Under the pieces are notes generated by a model. That model was not told the origin of the DNA and did not search any database. It was given only the letters and a program-made list of their open reading frames with translations. A stretch of DNA of 64,000 nt from Pseudomonas chlororaphis. Lineage in GTDB: Bacteria; Pseudomonadota; Gammaproteobacteria; Pseudomonadales; Pseudomonadaceae. Shown here in pieces: positions 1 through 22,291 of the stretch. Where the stretch lies: assembly GCF_001921865.1 (NCBI RefSeq), contig NZ_MSCT01000014.1, forward strand, positions 168,544 to 232,543. Reading direction: 5' to 3'. Each line of letters begins with the position of its first letter. Within the stretch, counting starts at the first letter, position 1. The position numbers and the translations under genes are program-made.

Positions 1-12655
<12,655 letters not shown>

Positions 12656-12954
12656 TGAGTAACCTGCTTTAAATTCGCCAAGGGTTGAGGAGAAATTCCG
12701 TTTTTCAGCTGCAACCTGATGCCCGCGCCTCGACCCGTTGCGCCCTGCGCTCCCAACCTGCCCGGTTGGAAAACGACAGGGGCAGCGAGCCCGACGGTGC
12801 TGTCCCGCAGGCCTGGAAAACTAAAACATCCGGGTGCGACCGTCTGACACGGGAAGCCGGGACAAGCCCCCGGCCCGACGCCGCGCCGCCCTGGCAACGC
12901 CAGCGGGGCGCGGCGCGGCCAGGGACAGGTTGTGTTGCCGGATGTGTGGACGGA
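12656..12954 (-). other. Intercistronic gap between the two NRPS genes, with GC hairpins
   Basis: No coding frame is supported here. Two strong inverted repeats are visible: gccggg/cccggc (12856-12861 with 12869-12874), and gccgcgcc/ggcgcggc (12880-12887 with 12912-12919), the second enclosing ctggc/gccag (12891-12895 with 12899-12903). Neither is followed by a U-run on the coding strand, so they do not look like intrinsic terminators. They could be RNA-processing or stability structures between co-transcribed genes; that role is inference. Confidence 0.5.
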
Positions 12955-15900
12955 TCAGAGCCGGCGCTTGCGGTTCAGGCTCGGGATGGTGGTGGCCGGG
13001 ATCGCCAGGCGTTGCACCTGGCTCTCGGTCCGGGCCGCCAGCTGGGCCAGGGTCGGCTCGCTGAACAGCACGCGGGCGTCGGCGTTGAGCCCGGCCTGGC
13101 GCATGCGCGCCACCAGGCTGACCGCCAGCAGCGAATGCCCGCCCAGCTCGAAGAAGTGGTCGTGACGCCCGACCCGCTCGAGCTTCAACACCTCGGCCCA
13201 GATCTGCGCCAGCACGGTTTCCACCTCGCCCTGGGGCGCCTCGAAACCGCGGCTGAGCACCGCGTCCTGCCCAGGCGCCGGCAGCGCCTTGCGCGCCAGC
13301 TTGCCGTTGGGGCCGAGCGGCAGTTCGTCGAGCTGGACGAAGGCCGAAGGCACCATGTACTCCGGCACCTGCGCCAGCAGATACCCGCGCAAGCCCTCGA
13401 TGCCCGGCGCCGCGGCGCCCGCGCGCAGGGTGAAGTAGGCCACCAGGCGCTCGTCGCGCATCAGCACCACCACCTCGCGCAGGGCCGAATGGCTGGCCAG
13501 GCGCGCCTCGATCTCGCCGAGCTCGACCCGCAGGCCGCGCAGCTTGACCTGGAAATCGTTGCGCCCGAGGAACTCCAGGCAGCCGTCGGCGCGATAGCGC
13601 ACCAGGTCGCCGGTGCGGTACAGGCGGTCGCCGGCGACGAACGGGCTGTCGATAAAACGCTCGGCCTGCAACGCCGCGAGCCCCAGGTAACCGCGGGCCA
13701 CCCCGACCCCGCCGATATGCAGGTGGCCGCTCACCCCCAGCGGCACGGGCCGGTCGTGGTCGTCCAGGACATAGACCCGGGTGTTGCCGATCGGCAACTG
13801 GCTGTCCGGCACGGGAGCCCCGGGCTCCAGGGTCCAGGCAGTGCTGTCCACCGTGGCTTCGGTAGGGCCGTAGACGTTGTGCAGCCGGGCCTGTGGCAAC
13901 AGTTGCCGCAAGCGCCGGGCGATGGCCGCGGTGAGTTCGCCGCCGCCGCAGAACACGTCGGTCAGGCTGCTGCACTGGCTGACCTCGTCGAGTTCGAGAA
14001 ACTGCTGCAACAGCGCCGGGACGAACTTGATCACCGTGATGCCCTGCTCGCGGATGGTCTGCGCCAGGTACGCCGGCTCGCGGTGCCCGTCGGGCCGCGC
14101 CAGGACCAGGCGCATGCCGTTGGTCAGCGGCCAGAACAGCTCCCACACCGAGCCGTCGAAGCTGAACGGCGCACGCTGCAACAGCGAGCCCTGTTGCGCG
14201 TCCGGGCAGATCTGCGACCCCCAGTGCATCAGGTTGCCGAGGCCGCGATGCTCGATCATCACGCCCTTGGGCAGGCCGGTGGAGCCGGAGGTGTAGATCA
14301 CATAGGCCAGGTGCGAGACCTCGAGCCCCGGCACCTGCGGGTCGCTCGTGGGGTGCCGTTGCCAGTCGCCCTGGTCGAAGTCGACGCACATGATCGGCAC
14401 CCCGTCCAGCCGCTCGCGGGTCGCTTCGTGCATCAGCACCGCCAGCGGCGCGCTGTCTTGCAGCATGTAGTGCAGGCGCTCCAGGGGGTAGCCGGGGTCC
14501 AGCGGCACATAGGCGCCGCCGGCCTTGAGAATGCCCAGCAGGCCGATCACCAGCTCCAGGCTGCGCTCGACGCAAATGCCCACGTGGGTATCGGGCCGTA
14601 CGCCGAGTTCGATCAGGTGATGGGCCAACTGGTTGGCCCGCTGGTTGAGCTGGGCGTAGCTCAACTGTCGGTCGCCGGCCTGCAACGCCACGGCGTCCGG
14701 GGTGCGCCGCACCTGGGCCTCGAACAGCGCGTGCAGGGTCTGCTCGCGCGGATAGTCGACCTCCGTGGCGTTGAACTGCACCAGCAGCCGATGCAGCTCC
14801 GCCGCCGGCAGTACCGGCAATTGGCGCAAGGCAGTCTGCGGCGCCTGTTCCAGGGCATCGACCAAACCCTCGAGCGCGGTGTGCAGGGCATCCAGCAGGC
14901 GCTGCGGCCCCAGGCTGCGCGGCGCCATGGCGCTGAGGCGGAAGGCCTCGTCGAAGTCGTCCACCGCCAGCATCAGCGGGTAGCTGACAATATCGTCGCT
15001 GCTCAGCAGTTGGACGCCCGGCAGCTCGCTCCCCAGGTCCTGGCCGCCATGGCGGTAATTGAGCAGGCTGTTGAACAACGGCAACGGCGCGGCCACCCCG
15101 CTGCAACGCTGGGCCAGGGCCAGCGGCGCATGTTCGTGGGCGAGCAAGGCGCTCAGGCGGCGATGGGTTTCGCGCACCCCGTCGGCGGCCCCCTGCCCGC
15201 TCACGTCGAGGCGCAGCGGCAAGGTATTGATAAACATGCCCAGGGCCCGATCCGCCCCGGCACCGGCCTGCAAACGACCTAGCAGCACGGTGCCGAACAC
15301 CACGTCCTCGCGCCCGCACAGGCGCCCCAGGACCAGGGCCCAGGCCAGGTGGAAGACGCTCGCCGCGCTCACTCCCAGCGTCCGCGCCTGGCTGCGCAAG
15401 CGCCGGGCCAGGGCCGGCGCCAGCAAGCCCTGGACTTTGTCGTGTGCATCGCCGGCCAGCGGATGTTCCAGCAGGCCGAAGGCCAGGCTCGGCTCGTCGA
15501 CGTCCGCCAACCATTCGCGGAAAAACCCGGCGTGCTCTTCGTCCCGCTCGCCCAGGCGGGTCTGCGCCACATAACGCCGATACGGCACCGGCTCCGGCAA
15601 CTGTGCCGCGCTTCCAACCAGGTAAGCGTGGATTTCCTCCAGCAGCACGCCGGTGGAGGTGGCGTCGTTGACCAGATGGTGAAAGCGCAGCATGCCGACC
15701 CAGCGCCCGTTGCGCGGGTCTTCGCTGTAGGCCAGGGCCATCATCGGCGCCTGCCCCAGGTCCAGGGGCCGCAGGCGCGGGTCCAGGCGTTCGCGCAGTT
15801 GCCCGGCGACGTCGCCGGCCTGCGGGTCGAGCAGCACTTCCTCCAGCCGCAGCCGCGCCTCGCGCCAGACCACCTGCATCGGTTGCGCCAGGCCGTCCCA

Positions 15901-18900
15901 GACCAGGCTGGTGCGCAGGATGTCGTGCCGCGCCACCACCTGTTGCAGCGCCTGGGCAAAGTCGTCCAGGTGGCGCAGCGAGTCGAAGGCGAACAGCGCG
16001 TGCTGCTGGTAGGGATCGCGCTCCTCGGCGGTCATGTGGTGGTACAACAGGCCTTCCTGCAACGGCGCCAGGGGGTAGATTTCCTGCACGTTGGCCGCGC
16101 CGCCCGGCACCGTGGCGACGATGCGCTCGATGCTCGCCTGATCCAGCTGCGCCAGGGCCAGCATGTCCGGGGTGATCAGCAGGCAATCCTCGAGCACCCG
16201 GTTGGCCGGCACCGCGACTTCGCGGCCGTTGCCCACCGCCGCGGCCAGGCTGGCCAGGGTCGGCTGCTCGAACAGCACGCGCACGTCGGCCTGCAACCCG
16301 GCCTCGCGCATGCGTTCCACCAGCGCCACCGCCAGCAGCGAATGGCCGCCCAGCTCGAAGAAATGATCCTGGCGGCCGACCTGATCGACCTTGAGCAATT
16401 CGGCCCAGATGGCCGCCAGGGCGATCTCGACTTCGCCCTCGGGCACCTCGTAGCCGCGGCTGATAAAAGCCGTCGGCCCAGGCGCCGGCAAGGCGCGGCG
16501 GTCGAGCTTGCCGTTGGCCGTCAGCGGCAGCGCCGCCAGGCGCACGTAGGCGGCGGGCAGCATGTAGTCCGGCAGCCGGCCTTGCAGCTCGGCATGCAGT
16601 TGGCCGACCTCTGGCGCCGACCCGCCGGCCGCGTCGGTGAAGTACGCCAGCAGGCGCCCGTCGCGGGCCTCGACCACCGCTTCGCCGACTCCGGCCACGG
16701 CTGCCAGGGCGCTTTCGATCTCGCCGAGTTCGATGCGCATGCCGCGGATCTTCACCTGGTCGTCGTTGCGCCCCAGGTATTCGAGTGTGCCGTCGGCCCG
16801 CCGGCGCGCCAGGTCGCCGCTGCGGTACATGCGGGCATCGGGCAGGTCGCTGAACGGATCGTCGAGGAAACGCTCGGCGCTCAACTCGGGACGGTTCAGG
16901 TAACCCCGGGCCACCCCGGCGCCGCCGACGTACAACTCGCCGGCCACGCCCACCGGCACCGGTTGCAACTGCTCGTCCAGCAGGTAGACCCGGGTGTGGT
17001 CGATGGGCTGGCCGATATGCAGGCCCTGCCCGGCCTCGACGCGTCCGGAGGTGGCGACCACCGTGGCTTCGGTCGGCCCGTAGTTGTTGATCACGGCGAA
17101 GCGCTGCGCCTCGACGAACTGGCGCAGGCGGTCGCCGCCGATCAGCAAGGTGCGCAGGGTCGGATGGCCGCGCCGCTGGCTGAAGGCGTATTCGGCCACC
17201 GGGGTCGGCAGGAAGCTCACGTCCAGCGGTTGCGCGCGCCACCAGTCGAGCAGCGCGTCGATGTCTTCGTTGCCGTCGCGGGCCGGCGCCAGGTGCAGGG
17301 TCGCGCCGCTGCACAGCGCCGGCCAGACCTCCCAGGCCATGGCGTCGAAACCGAAGCCGGCGAGGCTCGAGGTATGGCGGCCCGGGCCCAGGTCGAACGC
17401 CGCGCAATGCCAGTCCACCAGGTTGGCCAGGGTCCGGTGCTCGACCATCACGCCCTTGGGCAAGCCGGTGGAACCCGAGGTGTAGATCACGTAGACCAGA
17501 TTGGCCGGGGTCAACCCCGGCACCTGCGGATTGTCCGTGGGGTACTGCCGCCAGCCGTCTGCCGCGAGCAGGTCGAGAACCGGCACCGCCAGGGCCGGCA
17601 AGCGCGCCAGCAGCGGCCCTTGGCTGAGCACCGCCACCGGCGCGCTGTCGTGCAGCAGGTAGGCGAGGCGCTCGGCGGGATGGGCCGGGTCGATCGGCAC
17701 ATAGGCCGCCCCGGCCTTGAGCACCGCCAGCAACCCGACCAGGGTCTCCAGGCCCCGGCGGGCGACGACGGCGACCCGGTCGTCGGGCGCCACCCCCAGT
17801 TCCCGCAGCCGATGGGCCAACTGGTTGGCCTGGCGGTTCAGCGCCGCGTAGGTCAGCGAGCGCTCCTGGCAGACCGCCGCCAGATCATTCGGCGCGGTGA
17901 CCGCCCGGGCCTCGATGCGCGCATGCACAGGCTCTGGGCAGACCGGCGCCGGGCGGCTCGCATGCCATTGCTGCAACAGCGCGCTGTCGCGGGCCGCGAG
18001 CAGGGACAAGCCGGCAATCGGCCGCTCGGGCGCGGCCAGCCCCTGTTCCAGCACCTGCACCAGGCGCTCGGCCAGGGCCTCGATGTCCTCGCCCTGGAAG
18101 TACGCCTCGTTGTAGATGTAATGCATCCACGCCTTGTCGTTGTAGCTGTTGCTGCGCAGGTGGATGGCCAGGGGCAGCGGCTCGTGGCCGTTGGCGACCT
18201 TGACCGGGTGCCCCAGCGCCTCGCCGTAGCGGCAATCGTGCTCGTCCTGCTCGTAGGACAGCGACAGGTCGAACAGCTGGCCGCGGTCCTCGCGCAGCAG
18301 GCCCAGGGAACGGTTCATCTCGCTCAGGGGAAACCGCTGATGGCGGAAATCCTGCTTGAGCCCGTCGCGAATCGCCCGCACCAACTCGCCGAACGACAGC
18401 TGCTGGCTGAAGCGCAAACGCACCGCGCTGACCTGGGCGAACAGCCCCAGGGTGTTCTTGAAGCGGGCGTTGGAGCGGTTGAGCAGCGGCAGCCCGACCA
18501 CCCAATCGTCGCGCTGCTCAGTGCGGCTGAAATACACATACAGGGCGGCCAGCAGCACATGGAACGCCGAGGCCCGGGTGGTTTTCCCCAGCTGTTTCAT
18601 GCGCTCGTGCAAGTGCCCGGGAAACGCCCGCACCAGGCTGTTGCCCTGGCCACCGCCCGCCGCCGCGCGCTCGCGATAACGCGGCGTCAGCAGCGGTTCG
18701 GGCAACGTGCGGTACTTGTCCTGCCAGTACGCACGGTCGCGCAGGTAGCGCGGCGAGCCGTGGTAGCGCTCGTCGTCGTGGATGAAATCGACATAGGACG
18801 GCGCCGACAATTCGGGACGCCGCCCGCGCTGCAACGCGGTGTAGATCCCGCCCAGCGATTGCAACAGCTGGCCAAAGCCCCAGCCGTCGAGAATCAGGTG

Positions 18901-19335
18901 GTGGACCTGGATGCACAGCAGGTGATGGCGCTCGTCCAGGCGCACCAGGAAAAACCGGAACAAGGGCTCGCCGTCGAAGCGGTACGGCTGCTCCATCCGT
19001 TGCCGCATCAAGGCCTGGGCCTGGGCCAGGGGTTCGGCCCGGGTGCTCAAGTCGTGCAGCGGCACCGCCGCCGGCATCGCCTGGGCGAAGGCCTGCAAGG
19101 GCAAGCCGTCGCTGCCGGCGCCGGGCAGCAGCACCGTGCGCAACGCATCGTGCTTGCGCACCAGCAATTCGACCGCCTGTTGCAGCAGCCCGGCGTCGAA
19201 CGGGCCGCTGAGTTCGACATAACCGCCGATGTTGTACAGCGGCGAGTCGCCGCGGCTCAGTTGGTCGAGCCAGATATCGCGCTGGGCGGCGGTCAGGGGG
19301 AACGCGTCCACGGCGGCTGCGGAATAGAGCGTCAT
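12955..19335 (-). CDS. viscA: Two-module lipopeptide-initiating NRPS (ViscA/MassA/OfaA-like)
   Basis: 2126 residues, C-A-T-C-A-T. The first C domain (about residues 10-450, active site HHLILDG) begins the protein with no upstream carrier, as in lipo-initiating starter C domains. A1 pocket reads DAWFLGNVVK (Leu). T1 (FFELGGHSLL) is near residue 992. The second C domain has HHMTAEERD and HHLVNDA, a degenerate form of the dual E/C signature. A2 pocket reads DGWKFGVVDK; W239/F299 resemble Gln/Glu pockets and Lys278 suits an acidic side chain, so Glu is the best guess. After T2 the protein ends in a basic tail, SLNRKRRL, probably the docking partner of the TubC domain on the next synthetase. The ATG is preceded by AGAAGGA at good spacing. 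Leu-Glu start and the two-module size match viscosin, massetolide, WLIP and orfamide systems. The divergent luxR gene is the likely activator. Confidence 0.95.
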   Translation of the reverse strand: MTLYSAAAVDAFPLTAAQRDIWLDQLSRGDSPLYNIGGYVELSGPFDAGLLQQAVELLVRKHDALRTVLLPGAGSDGLPLQAFAQAMPAAVPLHDLSTRAEPLAQAQALMRQRMEQPYRFDGEPLFRFFLVRLDERHHLLCIQVHHLILDGWGFGQLLQSLGGIYTALQRGRRPELSAPSYVDFIHDDERYHGSPRYLRDRAYWQDKYRTLPEPLLTPRYRERAAAGGGQGNSLVRAFPGHLHERMKQLGKTTRASAFHVLLAALYVYFSRTEQRDDWVVGLPLLNRSNARFKNTLGLFAQVSAVRLRFSQQLSFGELVRAIRDGLKQDFRHQRFPLSEMNRSLGLLREDRGQLFDLSLSYEQDEHDCRYGEALGHPVKVANGHEPLPLAIHLRSNSYNDKAWMHYIYNEAYFQGEDIEALAERLVQVLEQGLAAPERPIAGLSLLAARDSALLQQWHASRPAPVCPEPVHARIEARAVTAPNDLAAVCQERSLTYAALNRQANQLAHRLRELGVAPDDRVAVVARRGLETLVGLLAVLKAGAAYVPIDPAHPAERLAYLLHDSAPVAVLSQGPLLARLPALAVPVLDLLAADGWRQYPTDNPQVPGLTPANLVYVIYTSGSTGLPKGVMVEHRTLANLVDWHCAAFDLGPGRHTSSLAGFGFDAMAWEVWPALCSGATLHLAPARDGNEDIDALLDWWRAQPLDVSFLPTPVAEYAFSQRRGHPTLRTLLIGGDRLRQFVEAQRFAVINNYGPTEATVVATSGRVEAGQGLHIGQPIDHTRVYLLDEQLQPVPVGVAGELYVGGAGVARGYLNRPELSAERFLDDPFSDLPDARMYRSGDLARRRADGTLEYLGRNDDQVKIRGMRIELGEIESALAAVAGVGEAVVEARDGRLLAYFTDAAGGSAPEVGQLHAELQGRLPDYMLPAAYVRLAALPLTANGKLDRRALPAPGPTAFISRGYEVPEGEVEIALAAIWAELLKVDQVGRQDHFFELGGHSLLAVALVERMREAGLQADVRVLFEQPTLASLAAAVGNGREVAVPANRVLEDCLLITPDMLALAQLDQASIERIVATVPGGAANVQEIYPLAPLQEGLLYHHMTAEERDPYQQHALFAFDSLRHLDDFAQALQQVVARHDILRTSLVWDGLAQPMQVVWREARLRLEEVLLDPQAGDVAGQLRERLDPRLRPLDLGQAPMMALAYSEDPRNGRWVGMLRFHHLVNDATSTGVLLEEIHAYLVGSAAQLPEPVPYRRYVAQTRLGERDEEHAGFFREWLADVDEPSLAFGLLEHPLAGDAHDKVQGLLAPALARRLRSQARTLGVSAASVFHLAWALVLGRLCGREDVVFGTVLLGRLQAGAGADRALGMFINTLPLRLDVSGQGAADGVRETHRRLSALLAHEHAPLALAQRCSGVAAPLPLFNSLLNYRHGGQDLGSELPGVQLLSSDDIVSYPLMLAVDDFDEAFRLSAMAPRSLGPQRLLDALHTALEGLVDALEQAPQTALRQLPVLPAAELHRLLVQFNATEVDYPREQTLHALFEAQVRRTPDAVALQAGDRQLSYAQLNQRANQLAHHLIELGVRPDTHVGICVERSLELVIGLLGILKAGGAYVPLDPGYPLERLHYMLQDSAPLAVLMHEATRERLDGVPIMCVDFDQGDWQRHPTSDPQVPGLEVSHLAYVIYTSGSTGLPKGVMIEHRGLGNLMHWGSQICPDAQQGSLLQRAPFSFDGSVWELFWPLTNGMRLVLARPDGHREPAYLAQTIREQGITVIKFVPALLQQFLELDEVSQCSSLTDVFCGGGELTAAIARRLRQLLPQARLHNVYGPTEATVDSTAWTLEPGAPVPDSQLPIGNTRVYVLDDHDRPVPLGVSGHLHIGGVGVARGYLGLAALQAERFIDSPFVAGDRLYRTGDLVRYRADGCLEFLGRNDFQVKLRGLRVELGEIEARLASHSALREVVVLMRDERLVAYFTLRAGAAAPGIEGLRGYLLAQVPEYMVPSAFVQLDELPLGPNGKLARKALPAPGQDAVLSRGFEAPQGEVETVLAQIWAEVLKLERVGRHDHFFELGGHSLLAVSLVARMRQAGLNADARVLFSEPTLAQLAARTESQVQRLAIPATTIPSLNRKRRL

Positions 19336-19859
19336 AAGATCCTTCTCATGTGGAGTGTCCCTGCGCGAGGCAGGGCCCGGCAGCGCTGGTGATGGGAGGT
19401 ATCCGCGGATTCAACCAGCGCCCGAGCGCGCTGTCTGTCACCTGAAACCCGGACAACCCGCAACTCACCTGGCCAGGGGCTAAGCCGTTTTCTGCGCGCG
19501 CGTGTTAGCTAAAAATTCCCGATTCAATGGCTTAAAAGCGTGTAGGACATCCGCCAGCGGCGTGCGGCAAAGCGCCTCGCCAGGGCCGCCGACAAATCAG
19601 ATAAATCTGACCATCATCAATGATTTAACTGTCAGACAAGCCTGTCGCCGAACTGGCGCGGCCGCGGTTTTGCGCCGCTCCCGCCCATTCGCCAGCGCGG
19701 CTTTTATGGCAGCGTGTGTCCCCGCTTTCAGCTACAGACGCTGGGCAAACCCACGCGATTAAATGAAAAAAACCCGCCTGCGCCGACCCGCCGCCAGGGT
19801 CTCCGGAGGCCGCCACGCCAACCGTTCGACGTTCTGTCTAGATCAAGGATGATAGGGAT
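19336..19859. promoter_or_regulatory. Divergent control region between the NRPS gene and luxR, with two adjacent palindromes
   Basis: A 524-bp gap between the outward-reading NRPS and LuxR-type genes. It contains TCAGATAAATCTGA (19597-19610, two perfect 6-bp arms) and, 2 bp on, ATCATCAATGAT (19613-19624, 5-bp arms). The surrounding sequence is much more AT-rich than the flanking genes. Promoters for both genes must lie here; the palindromes are candidate LuxR-type operators. I could not assign convincing -35/-10 pairs by eye. Confidence 0.5.
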
Positions 19860-20663
19860 ATGAGTCTGACCAGCAGCATGCGCAACATAGACAGTCCGCA
19901 TTTCTACAACGAACTGGGGGAGCTGATTTCCAGCACCGGGCACGGGGTCTTCGCGGCGAAGATGCTGCACCTGGTGGACAAGCTGGTGGCGGTGCATCAG
20001 GTGGAACTCGGCGAATGGACCCTCGACGAGCGCCAGGCCAGCCTCCTCGAGGTCAACCCGCTGGGCAGCGCCGGCCTGCACGAAGAGCCGCCGCCCACCC
20101 CGGCACAGTACCAGGACGATCATCCGCTGCTGGAAAAGGTCATCGCAATGGACGACGCACTGCTGATCCAGATGAACGCCCAGGCCACCGGCACCCACCC
20201 GCATCACCTCTCCCACCAGTGCAACCTGGTGTCGCGCAAATCCAACCGGCGCTGCGTCATCACCTTCCACCGCCCCCACACGCAACGGCCCTTCTCCCTC
20301 GCCGAGCTGTCGTTCCTCAAGAGCCTTTCGCACACGTTGTTGCCGCTGGTGGAACGCCATGCGCAGATCAACCGCCAGCGCGGCCGGCGAACCCTCGGCC
20401 GCGCCCCCGACAGCCCCTTGGCACAGGTCGAGCAATCGCCGCTGCAACGGGAGTTCAACCAACGCCTGAGCCAGGGCGACATCAGCTTGTCGGCCCGGGA
20501 GAAAGAGGTCTGCCTGGGCCTGCTGACCGGCGGCACGGTGCCGGAGCTGGCCGAGCGGCTCAGCGTCAAGAACAGCTCCGTGGAAACCTACCTCAAGCGC
20601 GCCGCCGCCAAGCTCGGGGTCAGCGGCCGGCACGGCCTGGCCAAATGGATGGTCGGGGCCTGA
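19860..20663 (+). CDS. LuxR-type activator of the lipopeptide locus (ViscAR/MassAR-like)
   Basis: 267 residues. The C-terminal 60 form a LuxR/GerE helix-turn-helix (LSAREKEVCLGLLTGG..., then ...NSSVETYLKRAAAKLGV), with the acidic, Gly and Val positions of the family. The N-terminal 180 residues show neither the autoinducer pocket motifs nor a phosphoacceptor receiver domain, as in the non-quorum LuxR proteins flanking Pseudomonas lipopeptide clusters (SalA, SyrF, ViscAR, MassAR). It is divergent from the NRPS gene and 77 bp upstream of the efflux gene, probably its co-transcribed partner. The ATG follows AAGGATGATAGGGAT. By family precedent it activates the synthetase genes downstream of Gac/Rsm; nothing in the sequence proves this. 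Confidence 0.88.
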   Translation: MSLTSSMRNIDSPHFYNELGELISSTGHGVFAAKMLHLVDKLVAVHQVELGEWTLDERQASLLEVNPLGSAGLHEEPPPTPAQYQDDHPLLEKVIAMDDALLIQMNAQATGTHPHHLSHQCNLVSRKSNRRCVITFHRPHTQRPFSLAELSFLKSLSHTLLPLVERHAQINRQRGRRTLGRAPDSPLAQVEQSPLQREFNQRLSQGDISLSAREKEVCLGLLTGGTVPELAERLSVKNSSVETYLKRAAAKLGVSGRHGLAKWMVGA

Positions 20664-20740
20664 GCCGCGCCGCGCACGTTTCTTTCAACCCGCCCGGGAC
20701 GCCGTCGACAGGCCCCGTGGTTTTTACACGAGGCTGTTCG

Positions 20741-22171
20741 ATGAGTAAGTTCCCATTGGCTGTGGCCACCGTGGCGCTGGTTCTGGGCGGCTGCTCGCTG
20801 ATCCCGGACTACCGCCAGCCCGCGGCGCCGATCGCGCCGCAGTACCCCCAGGGCCCGGCCTATGCCGCCGCAAGCCCGTCCGTCGAAGCAGGCGCGGACT
20901 GGCAGGCGCTGTTCCACGACCCCGAGTTGCAGACGCTGATCCGCCGGGCCCTGGTCAACAACCGCGACCTGCGGGTCGCGGCGCTGAACGTGGAAGCCTT
21001 CCAGGCCCAGTACCGCATCCAGCGCGCCGACCTGTTTCCGGCGGTGTCCGCCAACGCCGCCGGTTCGCGCCAACGCCTGCCGGGGAAAGTCACCGGCACC
21101 GGCCAGGCGGCGATCAAGTCGTCCTACTCGGCGACGCTGGGGGTCAGCGCCTACGAGCTGGACTTTTTCGGCCGGGTGCGCAGCCTCACCCAGCAGACCC
21201 TGCTCAGCTACCTGGCCACCGAGCAGGCCCGACACAGCGCCCAGCTGAGCCTGGTGGCCAACGTCGCCAACGCCTACCTGACCTGGCGCGCCGACCAGGA
21301 ACTGCTGGCGCTGACCGCCAAGACCCTGGTCGCCGACGAGCAGAGCCTGCGCCTGACCCAACGCAGCGCCGACGCCGGCAAGGTCTCGGCGCTGGATGTG
21401 AGCCAGGCGCAGACCAGCGTCGAAACCGCCCGCGCCAACCTGGCTCGCTACCAGCGCCAGATCGCCCACGACCTCAACAACCTGACCCTGCTGGTGGGCG
21501 CGCCGGTGGACGATGCCCTGCCCGCCCGGCCGCTGGCCAGCGACCTGGTCGCCAGGGTTCCGCCCGGGCTGCCCTCGGACCTCTTGCAACGCCGGCCGGA
21601 CATCCTCCAGGCCGAGTACCAGTTGCAAGCCGCCAACGCCAATATCGGCGCGGCCCGCGCGGCGTTCTTCCCGAGCATCAGCCTGACCGCCAACGCCGGC
21701 ACCTCCAGCCTGGAACTGGCCGGGCTGTTCAAGGGCGGCTCGGGCGGCTGGACCTTCAAGCCGCAGATCAACCTGCCGATCTTCAATGCCGGCAGCCTGC
21801 GGGCCAGCCTCGACTACGCCAAGCTGCAGAAAGACATCGGCGTCGCGCAGTACGAAAAATCGATCCAGGCCGCCTTCCAGGAAGTCGCCGACGGCCTCGC
21901 CGCGCGCCAGACCTACAACCACCAGCTCGACGCCCAGCGGGACCTGGTCGCCGCCACCCAGGACTACTACCGCATGGCCGAGCACCGCTACCGCACCGGC
22001 GCCGACAGCAACCTGGTGTTCCTCGACGCGCAGCGCTCGCTGTTCAGCGCGCAGCAGGGCCTGATCAACGACCGGCTGGCGCAGCTGATCGCCGAGGTCA
22101 ACCTGTACACCGCGCTGGGCGGCGCCTGGCAGGAACCGGCCGACCTGGCCCTGGCCCAAGGCCTCCGCTGA
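20741..22171 (+). CDS. NodT-type outer-membrane efflux lipoprotein (RND/MacAB partner)
   Basis: 476 residues. The N-terminus is a lipoprotein signal with lipobox LGGC (MSKFPLAVATVALVLGGC), so Cys17 should be acylated. The rest shows the two repeated OEP domains of TolC/OprM channels, with typical segments such as YELDFFGRVRS, SALDVSQAQTSVE, LLQRRPDILQAEYQL and NLPIFNAGSLRASL. The length is normal for the family. It lies 77 bp after luxR and reads the same way; a nodT-like gene beside luxR and the first synthetase is a known arrangement in viscosin-group loci. The likely role is the outer-membrane duct for lipopeptide export together with MacA/MacB, which would lie beyond the left edge. The open frame extends upstream, but signal peptide, lipobox and the ACGAGG site fix the start. 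Confidence 0.9.
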   Translation: MSKFPLAVATVALVLGGCSLIPDYRQPAAPIAPQYPQGPAYAAASPSVEAGADWQALFHDPELQTLIRRALVNNRDLRVAALNVEAFQAQYRIQRADLFPAVSANAAGSRQRLPGKVTGTGQAAIKSSYSATLGVSAYELDFFGRVRSLTQQTLLSYLATEQARHSAQLSLVANVANAYLTWRADQELLALTAKTLVADEQSLRLTQRSADAGKVSALDVSQAQTSVETARANLARYQRQIAHDLNNLTLLVGAPVDDALPARPLASDLVARVPPGLPSDLLQRRPDILQAEYQLQAANANIGAARAAFFPSISLTANAGTSSLELAGLFKGGSGGWTFKPQINLPIFNAGSLRASLDYAKLQKDIGVAQYEKSIQAAFQEVADGLAARQTYNHQLDAQRDLVAATQDYYRMAEHRYRTGADSNLVFLDAQRSLFSAQQGLINDRLAQLIAEVNLYTALGGAWQEPADLALAQGLR

Positions 22172-22291
22172 CGACGGATCGGCCGCTCATCGCGCCGAGG
22201 TTTCGCGGCGCTGGCCAGGGATAAAAAGCCGACCTATACCTCAACAGGCCATTTTCGGCGAACCGGACAGCAGCACCACCAAGGAGCGGTC

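Noticed and set aside
20588..22159. Long leftward frame across the efflux gene
   Set aside because: Antisense shadow of the NodT-type gene, which has lipobox and OEP motifs.
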